Below, one piece after another: positions 43,479 through 52,196 of a stretch of DNA of 64,000 bases (positions within the stretch are counted from its first letter, which is position 1; each line of letters starts with the position of its first letter). Under the pieces are notes generated by a model. It had not been told where the DNA came from, did no database searches, and worked only from the letters and a program-made list of their open reading frames with translations. A program made the position numbers and the translations under genes. The stretch spans positions 62,001 through 126,000 of the forward strand of contig JBMNNF010000005.1 in NCBI GenBank assembly GCA_050953825.1, written 5' to 3'. The stretch comes from DUQW01 sp050953825 (GTDB taxonomy: Bacteria > Bacillota_I > Bacilli_A > Acholeplasmatales > Acholeplasmataceae).

Positions 43479-44243
43479 ATGAAGAAAATTATTTTTTTTG
43501 ATATAGATAATACTATCGTTGACTCAAAAACTCAATTAGTTCCACCTCAAACATTAGTAATGCTGGAAGAACTATCAAAAAGAGATGATGTTTATTTAGG
43601 GATTGCAACTGGTAGAGGCCCTGGAAGAATGGCCATTATCGCCGATATATTACATTATTTTGACGCTTTTGTATACTCAAATGGGTCTTATATTACTTTA
43701 AGTGGAGAAGTAATTTATGACTCGCCAATAGCTAATGATAAAATTGAAAATGTGTTAAAAGTAGCCGAAAAATATGATTTGTTGATGGGGGTGTCAGGGT
43801 TAGTTACCGACTCATTACTTCGACTTCAGCAGTGTGAAGAAATCAAATTAATGAACACTGCGAAATTAACACCTGATTATTATCTACATCACAAAATCTA
43901 TCAAACGTGGCTAGTGGCTAGTGATCGAGATCGGTTGATGGTTGCACTAAAAGAACTACCAAACTTTAATCAATATTTGTGGACTAAGTCGGGTGTTGAT
44001 TTAACAACAGATCATCACTCCAAGGGATTTGGGATCCTAAAAGTTAAAGAAAAATTAAGCCCAATTCAAGTGATTTCAATCGGTGATGGACATAACGATA
44101 TTGATATGATAGAAGTCGCTGATATTGGCATCGCAATGGGAAACTCTAGAGTTGATGAGTTAAAAGAAAAAGCCGATTTAATCGGCCCTAGTGTTTCTGA
44201 AGATAAATTATATGACTTTTTGGAAAGTCATAAAATTATTTAA
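43479..44243 (+). CDS. HAD-superfamily hydrolase, Cof/YidA type
   Basis: This 254-residue phosphatase has HAD motif I FFDIDNTIVDS at the N-terminus, motif II GIATGRG with the family's TG pair, and motif IV SIGDGHNDIDMIEVADIGIA near 205-225. The residues between (about 80-185) are the C2-type cap of Cof-like sugar-phosphate or nucleotide phosphatases. The ATG at 43479 is chosen by its SD and by starting exactly at motif I. Substrate unknown. It converges on coaD with an 8-base overlap of the coding ends and no terminator between. Confidence 0.88.
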   Translation: MKKIIFFDIDNTIVDSKTQLVPPQTLVMLEELSKRDDVYLGIATGRGPGRMAIIADILHYFDAFVYSNGSYITLSGEVIYDSPIANDKIENVLKVAEKYDLLMGVSGLVTDSLLRLQQCEEIKLMNTAKLTPDYYLHHKIYQTWLVASDRDRLMVALKELPNFNQYLWTKSGVDLTTDHHSKGFGILKVKEKLSPIQVISIGDGHNDIDMIEVADIGIAMGNSRVDELKEKADLIGPSVSEDKLYDFLESHKII

Positions 44244-44724
44244 TAACTTTTTGATATTTACTACGAATGATATCAATTAATTCATGCGGTACGTATGGTG
44301 AAATATCGGCATCATGATAAATTAATTCTTTAATAGCTGATGATGATATAAAGTGCATATCTTTGGTTGGGAACATAATTAATGTTTCGATTTCCGGATT
44401 TAAATTTTTGTTAAAACTATGTAGCTGATATTCACTAACATAGTCTAATAAATTTCTTAAACCTCGAATCATCAGGCTAATATTATTTTCTTTAGCAAAT
44501 TCAACTACTAGTTTATCAGTATGCATGATTTTAATATTTGGAATATCTTTTGTAACAAGTTTAATCATATTGATTCTTTCGTCAACAGTAAAAATAGTTT
44601 GTTTATTTACATTATCAGCAACAACTACGTATAATGTCGATACAAATTTACTCGCACGTCTTATTAAATCTAAGTGACCATTAGTCATTGGATCAAAACT
44701 TCCAGGATAAATTGCCTTTTTCAT
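44236..44724 (-). CDS. coaD: Phosphopantetheine adenylyltransferase
   Basis: This 162-residue enzyme makes dephospho-CoA from 4'-phosphopantetheine and ATP. YPGSFDPMTNGHLDLIRRA contains the TxGH nucleotidyltransferase motif as TNGH, MIRGLRNLLDYVSEYQ is the second family block, and the ISSSAIKEL end is the third (ISSxxIKE). Length is typical. It is transcribed from the opposite strand and overlaps the end of the HAD gene. Confidence 0.97.
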   Translation of the reverse strand: MKKAIYPGSFDPMTNGHLDLIRRASKFVSTLYVVVADNVNKQTIFTVDERINMIKLVTKDIPNIKIMHTDKLVVEFAKENNISLMIRGLRNLLDYVSEYQLHSFNKNLNPEIETLIMFPTKDMHFISSSAIKELIYHDADISPYVPHELIDIIRSKYQKVIK

Positions 44725-44799
44725 ATAAACACCTCATAATTTGTTATATAATTATCATATCATAAGTTTTATAAAAAATGTATATAAGGAGTTGAAATT

Positions 44800-45285
44800 A
44801 TGCAAATTAAACGTCAAAGAATTTCATTTAGTGCCATTATTTTTATCTGGTTAACCCTTTTTGGAATTCAACATTTAATCTTAGAATTAGTCAGAGATAA
44901 TGAAAAATTAAGAAGACTTTTAGGAATTATTTTACCACTAGTTTTATTGGTTGCATTAATTGGATTAGTTTTAGGAGTAAAATTCTTAATTCGTGATGAT
45001 ATGATTACGATAACCACACGTGATCATCAAGTATCAAGAATTTTAGGTTATATTGGGGCGGTCCCAATTATTGTTTTAATTTTGTTTGACTATATTGTAA
45101 AAGATAAGCCACAAGTAAATTTCGTAGTTAATCTTGTCGCTTCAATTCTATTAATTTTAGTCGGATTATTTGGTTCAATATATTATAGTATTATAATTTG
45201 CCAAAAACCGAGACATCCTTTTGGTCATGATGGAAAAGTAATTGAAGCTGAGTTTGAAGAAAAAGATAATAATCTTCCAAGTTAA
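44800..45285 (+). CDS. Unknown four-helix membrane protein
   Basis: I do not recognise this 161-residue protein. It has four hydrophobic segments (about 10-28, 42-65, 83-103, 110-132), a short basic N-terminus, and an acidic cytoplasmic-looking tail, HPFGHDGKVIEAEFEEKD. An AAGGAGTT SD lies 8 bases upstream. It is divergent from coaD and followed by an intergenic stretch, so it is a single-gene unit. Codon use resembles its neighbours. Confidence 0.7.
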   Translation: MQIKRQRISFSAIIFIWLTLFGIQHLILELVRDNEKLRRLLGIILPLVLLVALIGLVLGVKFLIRDDMITITTRDHQVSRILGYIGAVPIIVLILFDYIVKDKPQVNFVVNLVASILLILVGLFGSIYYSIIICQKPRHPFGHDGKVIEAEFEEKDNNLPS

Positions 45286-45338
45286 GTAAATATAATTTAA
45301 AAAACTATTATCCAAAATAATTTGATACTTCCAAAGTA

Positions 45339-45425
45339 GACACATGAAATAAACAAATGGTTTAGATTCAAATGGTATCTATGGTTATTTACTGTAGGCG
45401 TGTATCTTGGCAGTGTCATTTTTTT
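45339..45425 (+). ncRNA. Candidate structured RNA ending in a U-run
   Basis: In the gap before rimP three stems nest in order: GACAC (45339) with GTGTC (45413), AAATAA (45347) with TTATTT (45385), and TAGAT (45363) with ATCTA (45377). A run of seven T follows the last arm at 45419-45425. It matches no RNA family I know. A clear promoter is not seen. It could be a small RNA or only an elaborate terminator for the gene at 44800. Confidence 0.3.
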
Positions 45426-45482
45426 ATTTGATAGTAAATTGTTTCACAAATATACATTATTTATCAATAATAAATAAAAGTG

Positions 45483-45491
45483 TGATATAAT
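45483..45491 (+). promoter_or_regulatory. Extended -10 promoter of the rimP-nusA-infB operon
   Basis: TGATATAAT is a perfect extended -10. The start would be near 45498, only a few bases before the hairpin at 45507. Confidence 0.6.
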
Positions 45492-45506
45492 ACCTTTGAC
45501 ATTATT

Positions 45507-45533
45507 AGTGGGCCCCAATCCACTTATTTTTTT
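45507..45533 (+). terminator. Leader hairpin plus U-run before rimP (probable attenuator)
   Basis: AGTGG(G)/(T)CCACT form a 5-6 bp stem around CCCCAA, followed by TATTTTTTT and immediately by the rimP SD GGAGAGAGG. It is a short, weak terminator right at the start of the transcript. In B. subtilis nusA is reported to be controlled by NusA-dependent termination in the same leader, so the same could hold here. Confidence 0.55.
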
Positions 45534-45545
45534 GGAGAGAGGATT

Positions 45546-45983
45546 ATGTTTAAAGATTTAGAGTTAAAAATTAAGGAATTGTTACAAGAAATGAGTTTAT
45601 CACTTTACTCGTTCAGAGTAAAAAGTGATTATGGCATTTCTAAAATTATTGAAGTTTTAGTTGATGGTGAAAATTTAAACTCTAATAATTTAGAATTAAT
45701 TCATCATCAAATTAGAGAAAGATTTGATGAATTAGTGCCAGATGATTATTATTTAGAAGTTTCGAGTGCTGGTGCGGAAAGACCAATTAATTCTAAAGAA
45801 GAGTTAATTAAACAAATTGGGAACCATATTTACTTAGTTTCTCCTCAATTTAAAGGAACAGGAGATTTAGTTTCATTTGATGGAGAAGAGATAGTTTTAG
45901 AAATTAGAATCAAAAATATAAAAAAACAAATAAAAATTAAATATAAGGTTGCCTCTCAAATGAGAACGGCAGTAAGGGTGTGA
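45546..45983 (+). CDS. rimP: Ribosome maturation factor RimP
   Basis: This 145-residue protein assists 30S subunit assembly. The N-terminal domain has VLVDGENLNSNNLELIHHQI and YYLEVSSAGAERPINSKEE, the conserved SSPGLDRPL-like segment here as SSAGAERPI, and the C-terminal SH3-like domain ends with KIKYKVASQMRTAVRV. It heads the conserved rimP-nusA-ylxR-ylxQ-infB-rbfA operon, which encodes transcription elongation and translation initiation factors. Confidence 0.93.
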   Translation: MFKDLELKIKELLQEMSLSLYSFRVKSDYGISKIIEVLVDGENLNSNNLELIHHQIRERFDELVPDDYYLEVSSAGAERPINSKEELIKQIGNHIYLVSPQFKGTGDLVSFDGEEIVLEIRIKNIKKQIKIKYKVASQMRTAVRV

Positions 45984-45987
45984 GAAA

Positions 45988-47076
45988 ATGAAAAAAACGA
46001 CTATTTCAGATGATATTGATTTAATTGTTAAAGAAATGGAATTAAAGCGCGAAGATGTAATCGATGCCTTTAAAGAAGGAATGATTGCTGGATGTAAAAA
46101 AGAGTTTAATGTTAAATCTTGTCGCGTTGAATTAAATGAAGAAGAAAATGAACTTTCGATTTATACTCAAAAAATGGTGGTTAATGATGCAACCATTGAG
46201 GATAAATTTATGACTCCGATTTTATTAAGTGAAGCTCAAAAAATTAATCCTAAAATTGAAGTTGGTGAAATTTTAGAAGTTAAAGTTTCTCCTCAAGATT
46301 ATGGATATCACGCTTCTAGTCAAGTTAAGCAACGTTTTAATGAAATCTTAAATCGTTTAACTAAAGAAAGAGTTTTTAATCATTTTAAGAGTTTAGAAAA
46401 AACGATGATTTCAGCTCAAGTTGTTGGAGTTGATGAAGCTAGAGGAAATCGTGAAAGAAGATATCGCCTAAATATTGGTCATGATACGATTACTTTATTA
46501 AATGAAAAAGATACATTGCCAAACGATAACTTACAAGTTGGTGATCGTGTTAATGTTTATGTGACTAAAGTTGAAGAAGGAAGAAATTTTCAAGTTCAAG
46601 TTTCACGAACTAATCCAGATTTAGTAGTTAAATTAATGGAAAATTACGTTCCAGAAATTAAATCAGGTATTGTAGTAATTAAAAGTATTGCCAGAGAAGC
46701 AGGAGATCGATCAAAAGTTGGAGTTATTTCTAATGATCCGAATGTCGATCCGATTGGAGCTTGTATTGGTGATCAAGGAATGCGAATTAGAGGAGTCACC
46801 AAAGCTTTAAATGGAGAAAAAATTGATTTATTTAAGTATTCTGCAGAACCAAAAGAATTAATTGCTAATGCATTACAACCAGCCAAAGTGATTGCGGTTA
46901 CGCAAATGAATCCAACAGTTGAGCCACCTAAAGCATTGGCTATTGTTCAAGATGATCATTTATCATTAGCTATTGGTAAAGCTGGTCAAAATGTAAGGTT
47001 GGCAGTTCAAGCCACTGGTTGGTCAATTGATATCAAATCAGAACAACAAGCTTTAGATGAAGGGATTTTATTTTAA
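45988..47076 (+). CDS. nusA: Transcription termination/antitermination factor NusA
   Basis: This 362-residue RNA polymerase-binding protein has the N-terminal RNAP-binding domain (about 1-130), an S1 domain (about 135-200) and two KH domains (about 205-345) with PEIKSGIVVIKSIAREAGDR, VDPIGACIGDQGMRIRGV and LAIGKAGQNVRLAVQATGW. It lacks the C-terminal acidic repeats of E. coli NusA, as in most Bacillota. It promotes pausing and intrinsic termination. It overlaps ylxR by one base. Confidence 0.97.
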   Translation: MKKTTISDDIDLIVKEMELKREDVIDAFKEGMIAGCKKEFNVKSCRVELNEEENELSIYTQKMVVNDATIEDKFMTPILLSEAQKINPKIEVGEILEVKVSPQDYGYHASSQVKQRFNEILNRLTKERVFNHFKSLEKTMISAQVVGVDEARGNRERRYRLNIGHDTITLLNEKDTLPNDNLQVGDRVNVYVTKVEEGRNFQVQVSRTNPDLVVKLMENYVPEIKSGIVVIKSIAREAGDRSKVGVISNDPNVDPIGACIGDQGMRIRGVTKALNGEKIDLFKYSAEPKELIANALQPAKVIAVTQMNPTVEPPKALAIVQDDHLSLAIGKAGQNVRLAVQATGWSIDIKSEQQALDEGILF

Positions 47077-47336
47077 TGAAAGTGAAAAAAGTTCCAATGC
47101 GAACTTGTGTGGTATCAAAAACATCTTTTCCTAAAGAAGAGCTAATTAGAATTGTTCGAGACAAAAATAACAACGTTTCGATTGATCTAATTGGTAAGGC
47201 GCCAGGCAGAGGAGCTTATCTTTCAAGGGATAAAGAAGTAATTTTGAAAGCCCAAAAAACCAAAATATTAGAAAAAAAATTAGACACTGATATTCCAAGT
47301 GAAATTTATGATGAATTGTTGGAGTTGGTAAAGTGA
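47076..47336 (+). CDS. ylxR: YlxR/RnpM-family RNA-binding protein
   Basis: This 86-residue protein has the YlxR signature MRTCVVSKTSFPKEELIRIV and DLIGKAPGRGAYLSRDKE. The family binds RNA; in B. subtilis it is reported to modulate RNase P and called RnpM. It lies between nusA and ylxQ with overlaps on both sides. Confidence 0.93.
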   Translation: MKVKKVPMRTCVVSKTSFPKEELIRIVRDKNNNVSIDLIGKAPGRGAYLSRDKEVILKAQKTKILEKKLDTDIPSEIYDELLELVK

Positions 47337-47620
47337 GAGGAGTATTAGGTTTAATCCAAAGAGCAAGAAAACTAATTATCGGAACCGAATTAGTAATTAA
47401 AGGCTTACAAAAGCAAGAAGTATCTTTAGTATTAGTTGCTAGTGATGCATCAAATAATACTAAAAAGAAGATGACAGATAAAGCAAACTTTTATCAAGTT
47501 AAAATAATTGAACTTGATAGTAATTTACTTAATCAATCAATCGGTAAAAAAGGAGCTAAAGTCGTTGGAATTACTGATTTAGGCTTTGCTAATTTGTTAC
47601 TTAGTAAGAAAGGCATGTGA
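47333..47620 (+). CDS. ylxQ: YlxQ-type L7Ae-family RNA-binding protein
   Basis: This 95-residue L7Ae/L30e-fold protein shows GLIQRARKLIIGTELVIKGL, VLVASDASNNTKKKM and GITDLGFANLL. Such proteins bind kink-turn RNA; the exact target of YlxQ is unknown. It starts at GTG overlapping the ylxR stop by 4 bases. Confidence 0.9.
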   Translation: MRGVLGLIQRARKLIIGTELVIKGLQKQEVSLVLVASDASNNTKKKMTDKANFYQVKIIELDSNLLNQSIGKKGAKVVGITDLGFANLLLSKKGM

Positions 47621-47624
47621 TGTT

Positions 47625-49415
47625 ATGCAAAAGAAAAATACAAATTTTAAAAAAGGAAGCAAAACTCAACCTAAAGAGAAAAAGTTTATTTACAAAGATA
47701 ATATGAATGTTGCTCAAGTTGCTCAAGCTTTAGATATTTCAGCAGCAGCACTGATTAAAAAACTAATCAATTTAGGAATTATGAGTAATGTTAATCAAGT
47801 AATAGATCGTGATGTCGTTGAACTAATTGTTGATGATATGGGATATACATTTGAAGTTGAAAAAATAACGGATATGACCCGCTATGATGAAATTGAAATT
47901 GTTGAAGATCCAAAAAATTTAGTTTCACGACCAGCGATTGTGACAGTTATGGGACATGTTGATCACGGTAAAACAACATTACTTGATACCATTAGAAAAA
48001 CGCGAGTTGCTCAAGGAGAAGCTGGTGGTATCACCCAGCATATTGGTGCTTATCAAGTTAAAAGAAAAGGATCAATCATTACTTTTATTGATACGCCAGG
48101 ACATGCTGCATTTACCGAAATGCGAGCTCGTGGTGCTAAAGTTACTGATATTGTAATTTTAGTGGTAGCGGCTGATGATGGGGTAATGCCACAAACAATT
48201 GAAGCGATTGACCATGCGAAAGCTGCCAAAGTTCCTTTAATTGTAGCAATCAACAAAATTGATAAACCAACAGCTAACCCAGACCGCGTTAAAACTGCGT
48301 TATCAGAACGTGGTGTTTTAGCTGAAGACTGGGGTGGAAATGTTCCATTTGTAAATGTTTCAGCACTGAAAAATCAAGGCATTGATGATTTATTAGATGT
48401 CGTTGAATTGGTTGCTGAAATTGAGGAATTTAAAGCTAACCCAAATCGATTAGCTATCGCAACTGTAATTGAATCTAGATTAGACCGTGGACGTGGTCCA
48501 GTAGCGACAATTATTATTGATCAAGGAACATTAAAAGTAGGGGATAACTTCGTAATTGGCACTACTTTTGGACGCATTAGAACGATTCATGATGATTTAG
48601 GAAGACAATTAAAACAAGCCAAACCAAGTCAACCAGTAGAAATTACCGGATTAAATGATGTGCCTATGGCTGGTGATATGTTAATGGTATTTCCTGATGA
48701 GAGAACCGCACGTCAAATTTCTGAAGAAAGAGCACATCGTGAAAGAGAAGATCAATTAAAAGGCAAGAAACGTACTTTAGATTCTCTATTTGGCGACTTA
48801 GAAGCTGCTGAAAAAGAATTGAATTTAATTATTAAAGTTGACGTCCAAGGTTCATCAGAAGCTTTATCAGGATTACTTGAAAAAATTAATATTGAAGGCT
48901 TCCATTGTAACATCGTTCGTTCAACTGTTGGCGCTATTACTGAAAATGATATCATCCTTGCGGAAGCGAGTAACGCAATTGTTATTGGATTTAACGTTAG
49001 ACCAACGGCTGCAGTTAGAACGTTAGCCGAAGAAAAAGGAATTGAAATTAGATTATATAGTGTGATTTATAAAGTCCAAGAAGATATTATTGCTGCGCTT
49101 CAAGGAATGTTAGAACCAGAATTTGAAGAACAAATTATCGGTCAAGCTGAAGTTAGAGAAACCTTTAGAATTTCTAAAGTCGGAACTATTGCCGGTTGTT
49201 ATGTCACTGATGGCGTCATTGAACGTGATTCATTAGTCAGAGTTATTAGAGATTCAATTGTTGTATATGAAGGTAAATTATCTTCATTAAAACGTTTCAA
49301 GGATGATGCAAGATCAGTTAGACAAGGCTATGAGTGTGGTATTGGCATTCATAATTATAACGATATTAAAGTTGGCGATATTATTGAAGCTTCAAAAATG
49401 AAAGAGGTAGAATAA
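47625..49415 (+). CDS. infB: Translation initiation factor IF-2
   Basis: This GTPase of about 596 residues delivers initiator tRNA to the 30S subunit. The short N-terminal domain (about 1-95) is followed by the G domain with GHVDHGKTTLLD (G1), DTPGHAAF (G3) and NKID (G4). The beta-barrel and C-terminal domains follow, with VRPTAAVRTLAEEKGIEIR. I take the ATG at 47625, with AAAGG upstream and a basic start MQKKNTNFKKG; longer in-frame extensions overlap ylxQ. The very short N-terminal region is typical of reduced genomes. Confidence 0.97.
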   Translation: MQKKNTNFKKGSKTQPKEKKFIYKDNMNVAQVAQALDISAAALIKKLINLGIMSNVNQVIDRDVVELIVDDMGYTFEVEKITDMTRYDEIEIVEDPKNLVSRPAIVTVMGHVDHGKTTLLDTIRKTRVAQGEAGGITQHIGAYQVKRKGSIITFIDTPGHAAFTEMRARGAKVTDIVILVVAADDGVMPQTIEAIDHAKAAKVPLIVAINKIDKPTANPDRVKTALSERGVLAEDWGGNVPFVNVSALKNQGIDDLLDVVELVAEIEEFKANPNRLAIATVIESRLDRGRGPVATIIIDQGTLKVGDNFVIGTTFGRIRTIHDDLGRQLKQAKPSQPVEITGLNDVPMAGDMLMVFPDERTARQISEERAHREREDQLKGKKRTLDSLFGDLEAAEKELNLIIKVDVQGSSEALSGLLEKINIEGFHCNIVRSTVGAITENDIILAEASNAIVIGFNVRPTAAVRTLAEEKGIEIRLYSVIYKVQEDIIAALQGMLEPEFEEQIIGQAEVRETFRISKVGTIAGCYVTDGVIERDSLVRVIRDSIVVYEGKLSSLKRFKDDARSVRQGYECGIGIHNYNDIKVGDIIEASKMKEVE

Positions 49416-49416
49416 T

Positions 49417-49767
49417 ATGGGTAAAATTTCAACCGAAAGACTAGCCAGTTTAGTCCAAAGAGAAGTAGCAATTATTATTAATGATGAAATTAAAGACTTA
49501 CAAGTTGGTTATATTAATGTAACTGAAGTGAGAGTAACAAGAGATCATTCTTTCGCTACGATTTACTATACAATCTTATCAGATGACCAAGAAGTTTTAG
49601 ACAAAGCTAGAAAATTATTAGATAAAAATAATGGCTTAATTAGAATGAAATTAGCTGACAAGATTAGAAATACGAGAAAGATTCCAGAATTAATCTTTAA
49701 ATTTGATGAAGCATTAGCTTATGGTAATCGGATTGATAAGATTTTAAAAGAGTTAAATAAAGAATAA
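49417..49767 (+). CDS. rbfA: Ribosome-binding factor A
   Basis: This 116-residue KH-fold protein helps 16S rRNA 5' maturation and cold growth. RLASLVQREVAIIINDEI at the start, VTEVRVTRDHSFATIYYTIL in the middle and the RMKLADKIRNTRKIPELIF end match the family. It ends the infB operon and is followed by a terminator. Confidence 0.95.
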   Translation: MGKISTERLASLVQREVAIIINDEIKDLQVGYINVTEVRVTRDHSFATIYYTILSDDQEVLDKARKLLDKNNGLIRMKLADKIRNTRKIPELIFKFDEALAYGNRIDKILKELNKE

Positions 49768-49772
49768 TTGCT

Positions 49773-49808
49773 AACACCTTCATATCAAAAATTATGAAGG
49801 TGTTTTAT
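49773..49808 (+). terminator. Terminator of the rimP-rbfA operon
   Basis: AACACCTTCAT/ATGAAGGTGTT form a perfect 11-bp stem with a 10-base loop followed by TTTATTATT. Confidence 0.85.
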
Positions 49809-49880
49809 TATTAAACAAACTTTTGATTGCTAGTAGAAAATCATAGGATAAAATGTTAAAATATAAGTGGTGATTTTTAA

Positions 49881-52187
49881 GTGTTTGTAAGTGTGATTAT
49901 TGACTTAAAAGTGAAAGAATTAGATCAAAAATACGACTACATAGTGCCAGTTGAACTTCAAGACTTGGTTCAAATTGGTCAAAGAGTAGTAGTATCTTTT
50001 GGTAATATGGAACGAATGGGATATATCGTTGACATTTTAGATAAGTCTTCAAATGCAACTAAACCAATTCTAGAAATAGTTGATTTAATCCCAATTATTT
50101 CTGATGAAATGTTTTTAATATACGATTATTTGAAAAATTACACTACCTCGTTTAAAAGTGCAATCATCGAGGCCATTATTCCATCTGAATTTATGCATTT
50201 ATATCAAAAAAAGGTAAACCTTTTAAAACATTTTGATGATGAATTAATTAAAAAATTTAATCAAAAAGGAGAATGGATTTTATCGAAAAATGATAACAAG
50301 TATTATCAAAAATTGAAAAGATTAGCTGAAGAAAAGAAGATTGAACTTAAAACGATTATTAAACCAAGAGTTACTCCAAAAGTAGTAATAGGCTATCGTT
50401 ATAATCAAAATCATAATTATAAAAGAGTTGGTAATTATCTTGATTTATTATCGTTATTTAAATATGACGATTTAATTTTAAGAAGTACTCTTTTAGAAGT
50501 GACATCAGTTTCAACTCTAAATACTTTAGAAAGAAATGAAGTTATTATTAGAGAAGATGTTATTATTAAACGAGAAATAAAACATAAGTTCATAATTGAA
50601 GATAAAAAGATAACTTTAAACAATGAACAACAAATTGCTTACAAAGAAATTATAAAAGGTCTCAATTCAAATTATGAATATTTACTTTATGGAGTTACAG
50701 GTAGCGGTAAAACTGAAGTCTATTTAAAAGTTGTTGAAGATGTTATTAAATTAGGAAAAACAGCTTTAATTTTAGTTCCAGAGATTAATATGATTGCGCA
50801 AGTAGCTAAAAGGATAAAATCTAAATTTGATGATGTTGCCATAATTCACTCAGCACTATCACCAGGTGTGAAACATGATGAATATCAAAAAATATATGAT
50901 GGTGAAGCCAAAATTGTTCTTGGCACTAGAAGTGCCATATTTGCACCACTTGATAATATTGGCATTATTATTTTAGATGAAGAACAAGATGAAAGTTATA
51001 CTCAAACTGAAAATGTTAAATATGAGACTAAAGAATTAGCTAAAATCAGAAGTAACTATCATAATGCGCCGATTGTTTATTGTTCAGCTACACCCAAAAT
51101 AACTACTTTTTATGAAGCACAAAATAATGAAATTAAGTTATTAGAATTACCTAAAAGAGCGATTGAAGAAACGATGCCTGAAGTTATCTTTATTGATTTA
51201 AAAGAAGAATTGAAATCAGGACATACTTCAATATTTTCTCGGAAACTGCTTCAAGAATTAAAAGTAACATTAGAAAAGAAAGAGCAAGCGATGATTTTAA
51301 TTAATCGCCTAGGATATGCACCACGGGTAATGTGTCGTGTTTGTGGTTATGTTCCAGTTTGTCCAAATTGTGGTATCTCGCTTACTTACTATCAAGAAGA
51401 AAAAGAATTAAAGTGTCACTATTGTGGATATCATGTTGAATATCAAAATGAATGTAGTAATTGTTCAAGTAATGAATTGACTCCAAGAGGGATAGCCATT
51501 GAACAAGTAATTTATGAGTTAAAAAAATACTTTCCACAAGCTAAAATTTTACGTTTAGATCAAACAACAACGAAAAAGAGCGGAGCTCATGAAGCAATAT
51601 GGCATCAGTTTTTATCAAAAGATGGCGATATTTTAGTAGGTACACAAATGATCGCCAAGGCGTTTGATTTTCCTGATGTTACTTTATCGGCTGTGATTTT
51701 AGCTGATGAAGATTTAACATTAGCGAAATATGATGCTGATGAAAAAACTTATATTTTATTAAAACAATTAATTGGCCGCTCTGGTAGACATCGACCAGGG
51801 AAATCAGTTATTCAAGGCTATAATTTAAATCATTATGCGATATCAAACTTAGATAAGGATTATCACTATTTTTATAATGAAGCCTTAAATAATCGGAAAC
51901 TTGGTAATTATCCACCGTTAGTTAAGATGAGTCAAGTAATTATATCGGGGTTGGGATATTTAAACACCTATCAACATGCATTTAGATTTAAAAATATTTT
52001 AACTAAAAATAGATTTAATGTTTTAGGTCCAACCCAAACGTTTATTTTAAAAAAGGGCGATGAATATCGATTTAAATTAACCATCAAACATAATCAAAAA
52101 GAAAGAGATAAAATCGTTGAATTAGTAAAAAAATATGAAGATGAAGACGTAAGACTAATCTTTACCCCATTTATTGATTTAGAATAG
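49881..52187 (+). CDS. priA: Primosomal protein N' (PriA helicase)
   Basis: This 768-residue DNA helicase restarts stalled replication forks. It has an N-terminal DNA-binding region, Walker A GVTGSGKTEVYLKV (about 273), a DEEQDESYTQTE Walker B region, and a cysteine cluster (CRVCGYVPVCPNCG, CHYCG, CSNCSS) binding two zinc ions around 490-535. Helicase motifs such as IGRSGRHRPGKSVIQGY follow. It starts at GTG with AGTGGTGA as SD, and heads priA-fmt-pgpA. Confidence 0.96.
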   Translation: MFVSVIIDLKVKELDQKYDYIVPVELQDLVQIGQRVVVSFGNMERMGYIVDILDKSSNATKPILEIVDLIPIISDEMFLIYDYLKNYTTSFKSAIIEAIIPSEFMHLYQKKVNLLKHFDDELIKKFNQKGEWILSKNDNKYYQKLKRLAEEKKIELKTIIKPRVTPKVVIGYRYNQNHNYKRVGNYLDLLSLFKYDDLILRSTLLEVTSVSTLNTLERNEVIIREDVIIKREIKHKFIIEDKKITLNNEQQIAYKEIIKGLNSNYEYLLYGVTGSGKTEVYLKVVEDVIKLGKTALILVPEINMIAQVAKRIKSKFDDVAIIHSALSPGVKHDEYQKIYDGEAKIVLGTRSAIFAPLDNIGIIILDEEQDESYTQTENVKYETKELAKIRSNYHNAPIVYCSATPKITTFYEAQNNEIKLLELPKRAIEETMPEVIFIDLKEELKSGHTSIFSRKLLQELKVTLEKKEQAMILINRLGYAPRVMCRVCGYVPVCPNCGISLTYYQEEKELKCHYCGYHVEYQNECSNCSSNELTPRGIAIEQVIYELKKYFPQAKILRLDQTTTKKSGAHEAIWHQFLSKDGDILVGTQMIAKAFDFPDVTLSAVILADEDLTLAKYDADEKTYILLKQLIGRSGRHRPGKSVIQGYNLNHYAISNLDKDYHYFYNEALNNRKLGNYPPLVKMSQVIISGLGYLNTYQHAFRFKNILTKNRFNVLGPTQTFILKKGDEYRFKLTIKHNQKERDKIVELVKKYEDEDVRLIFTPFIDLE

Positions 52188-52196
52188 AGGTAAAAC

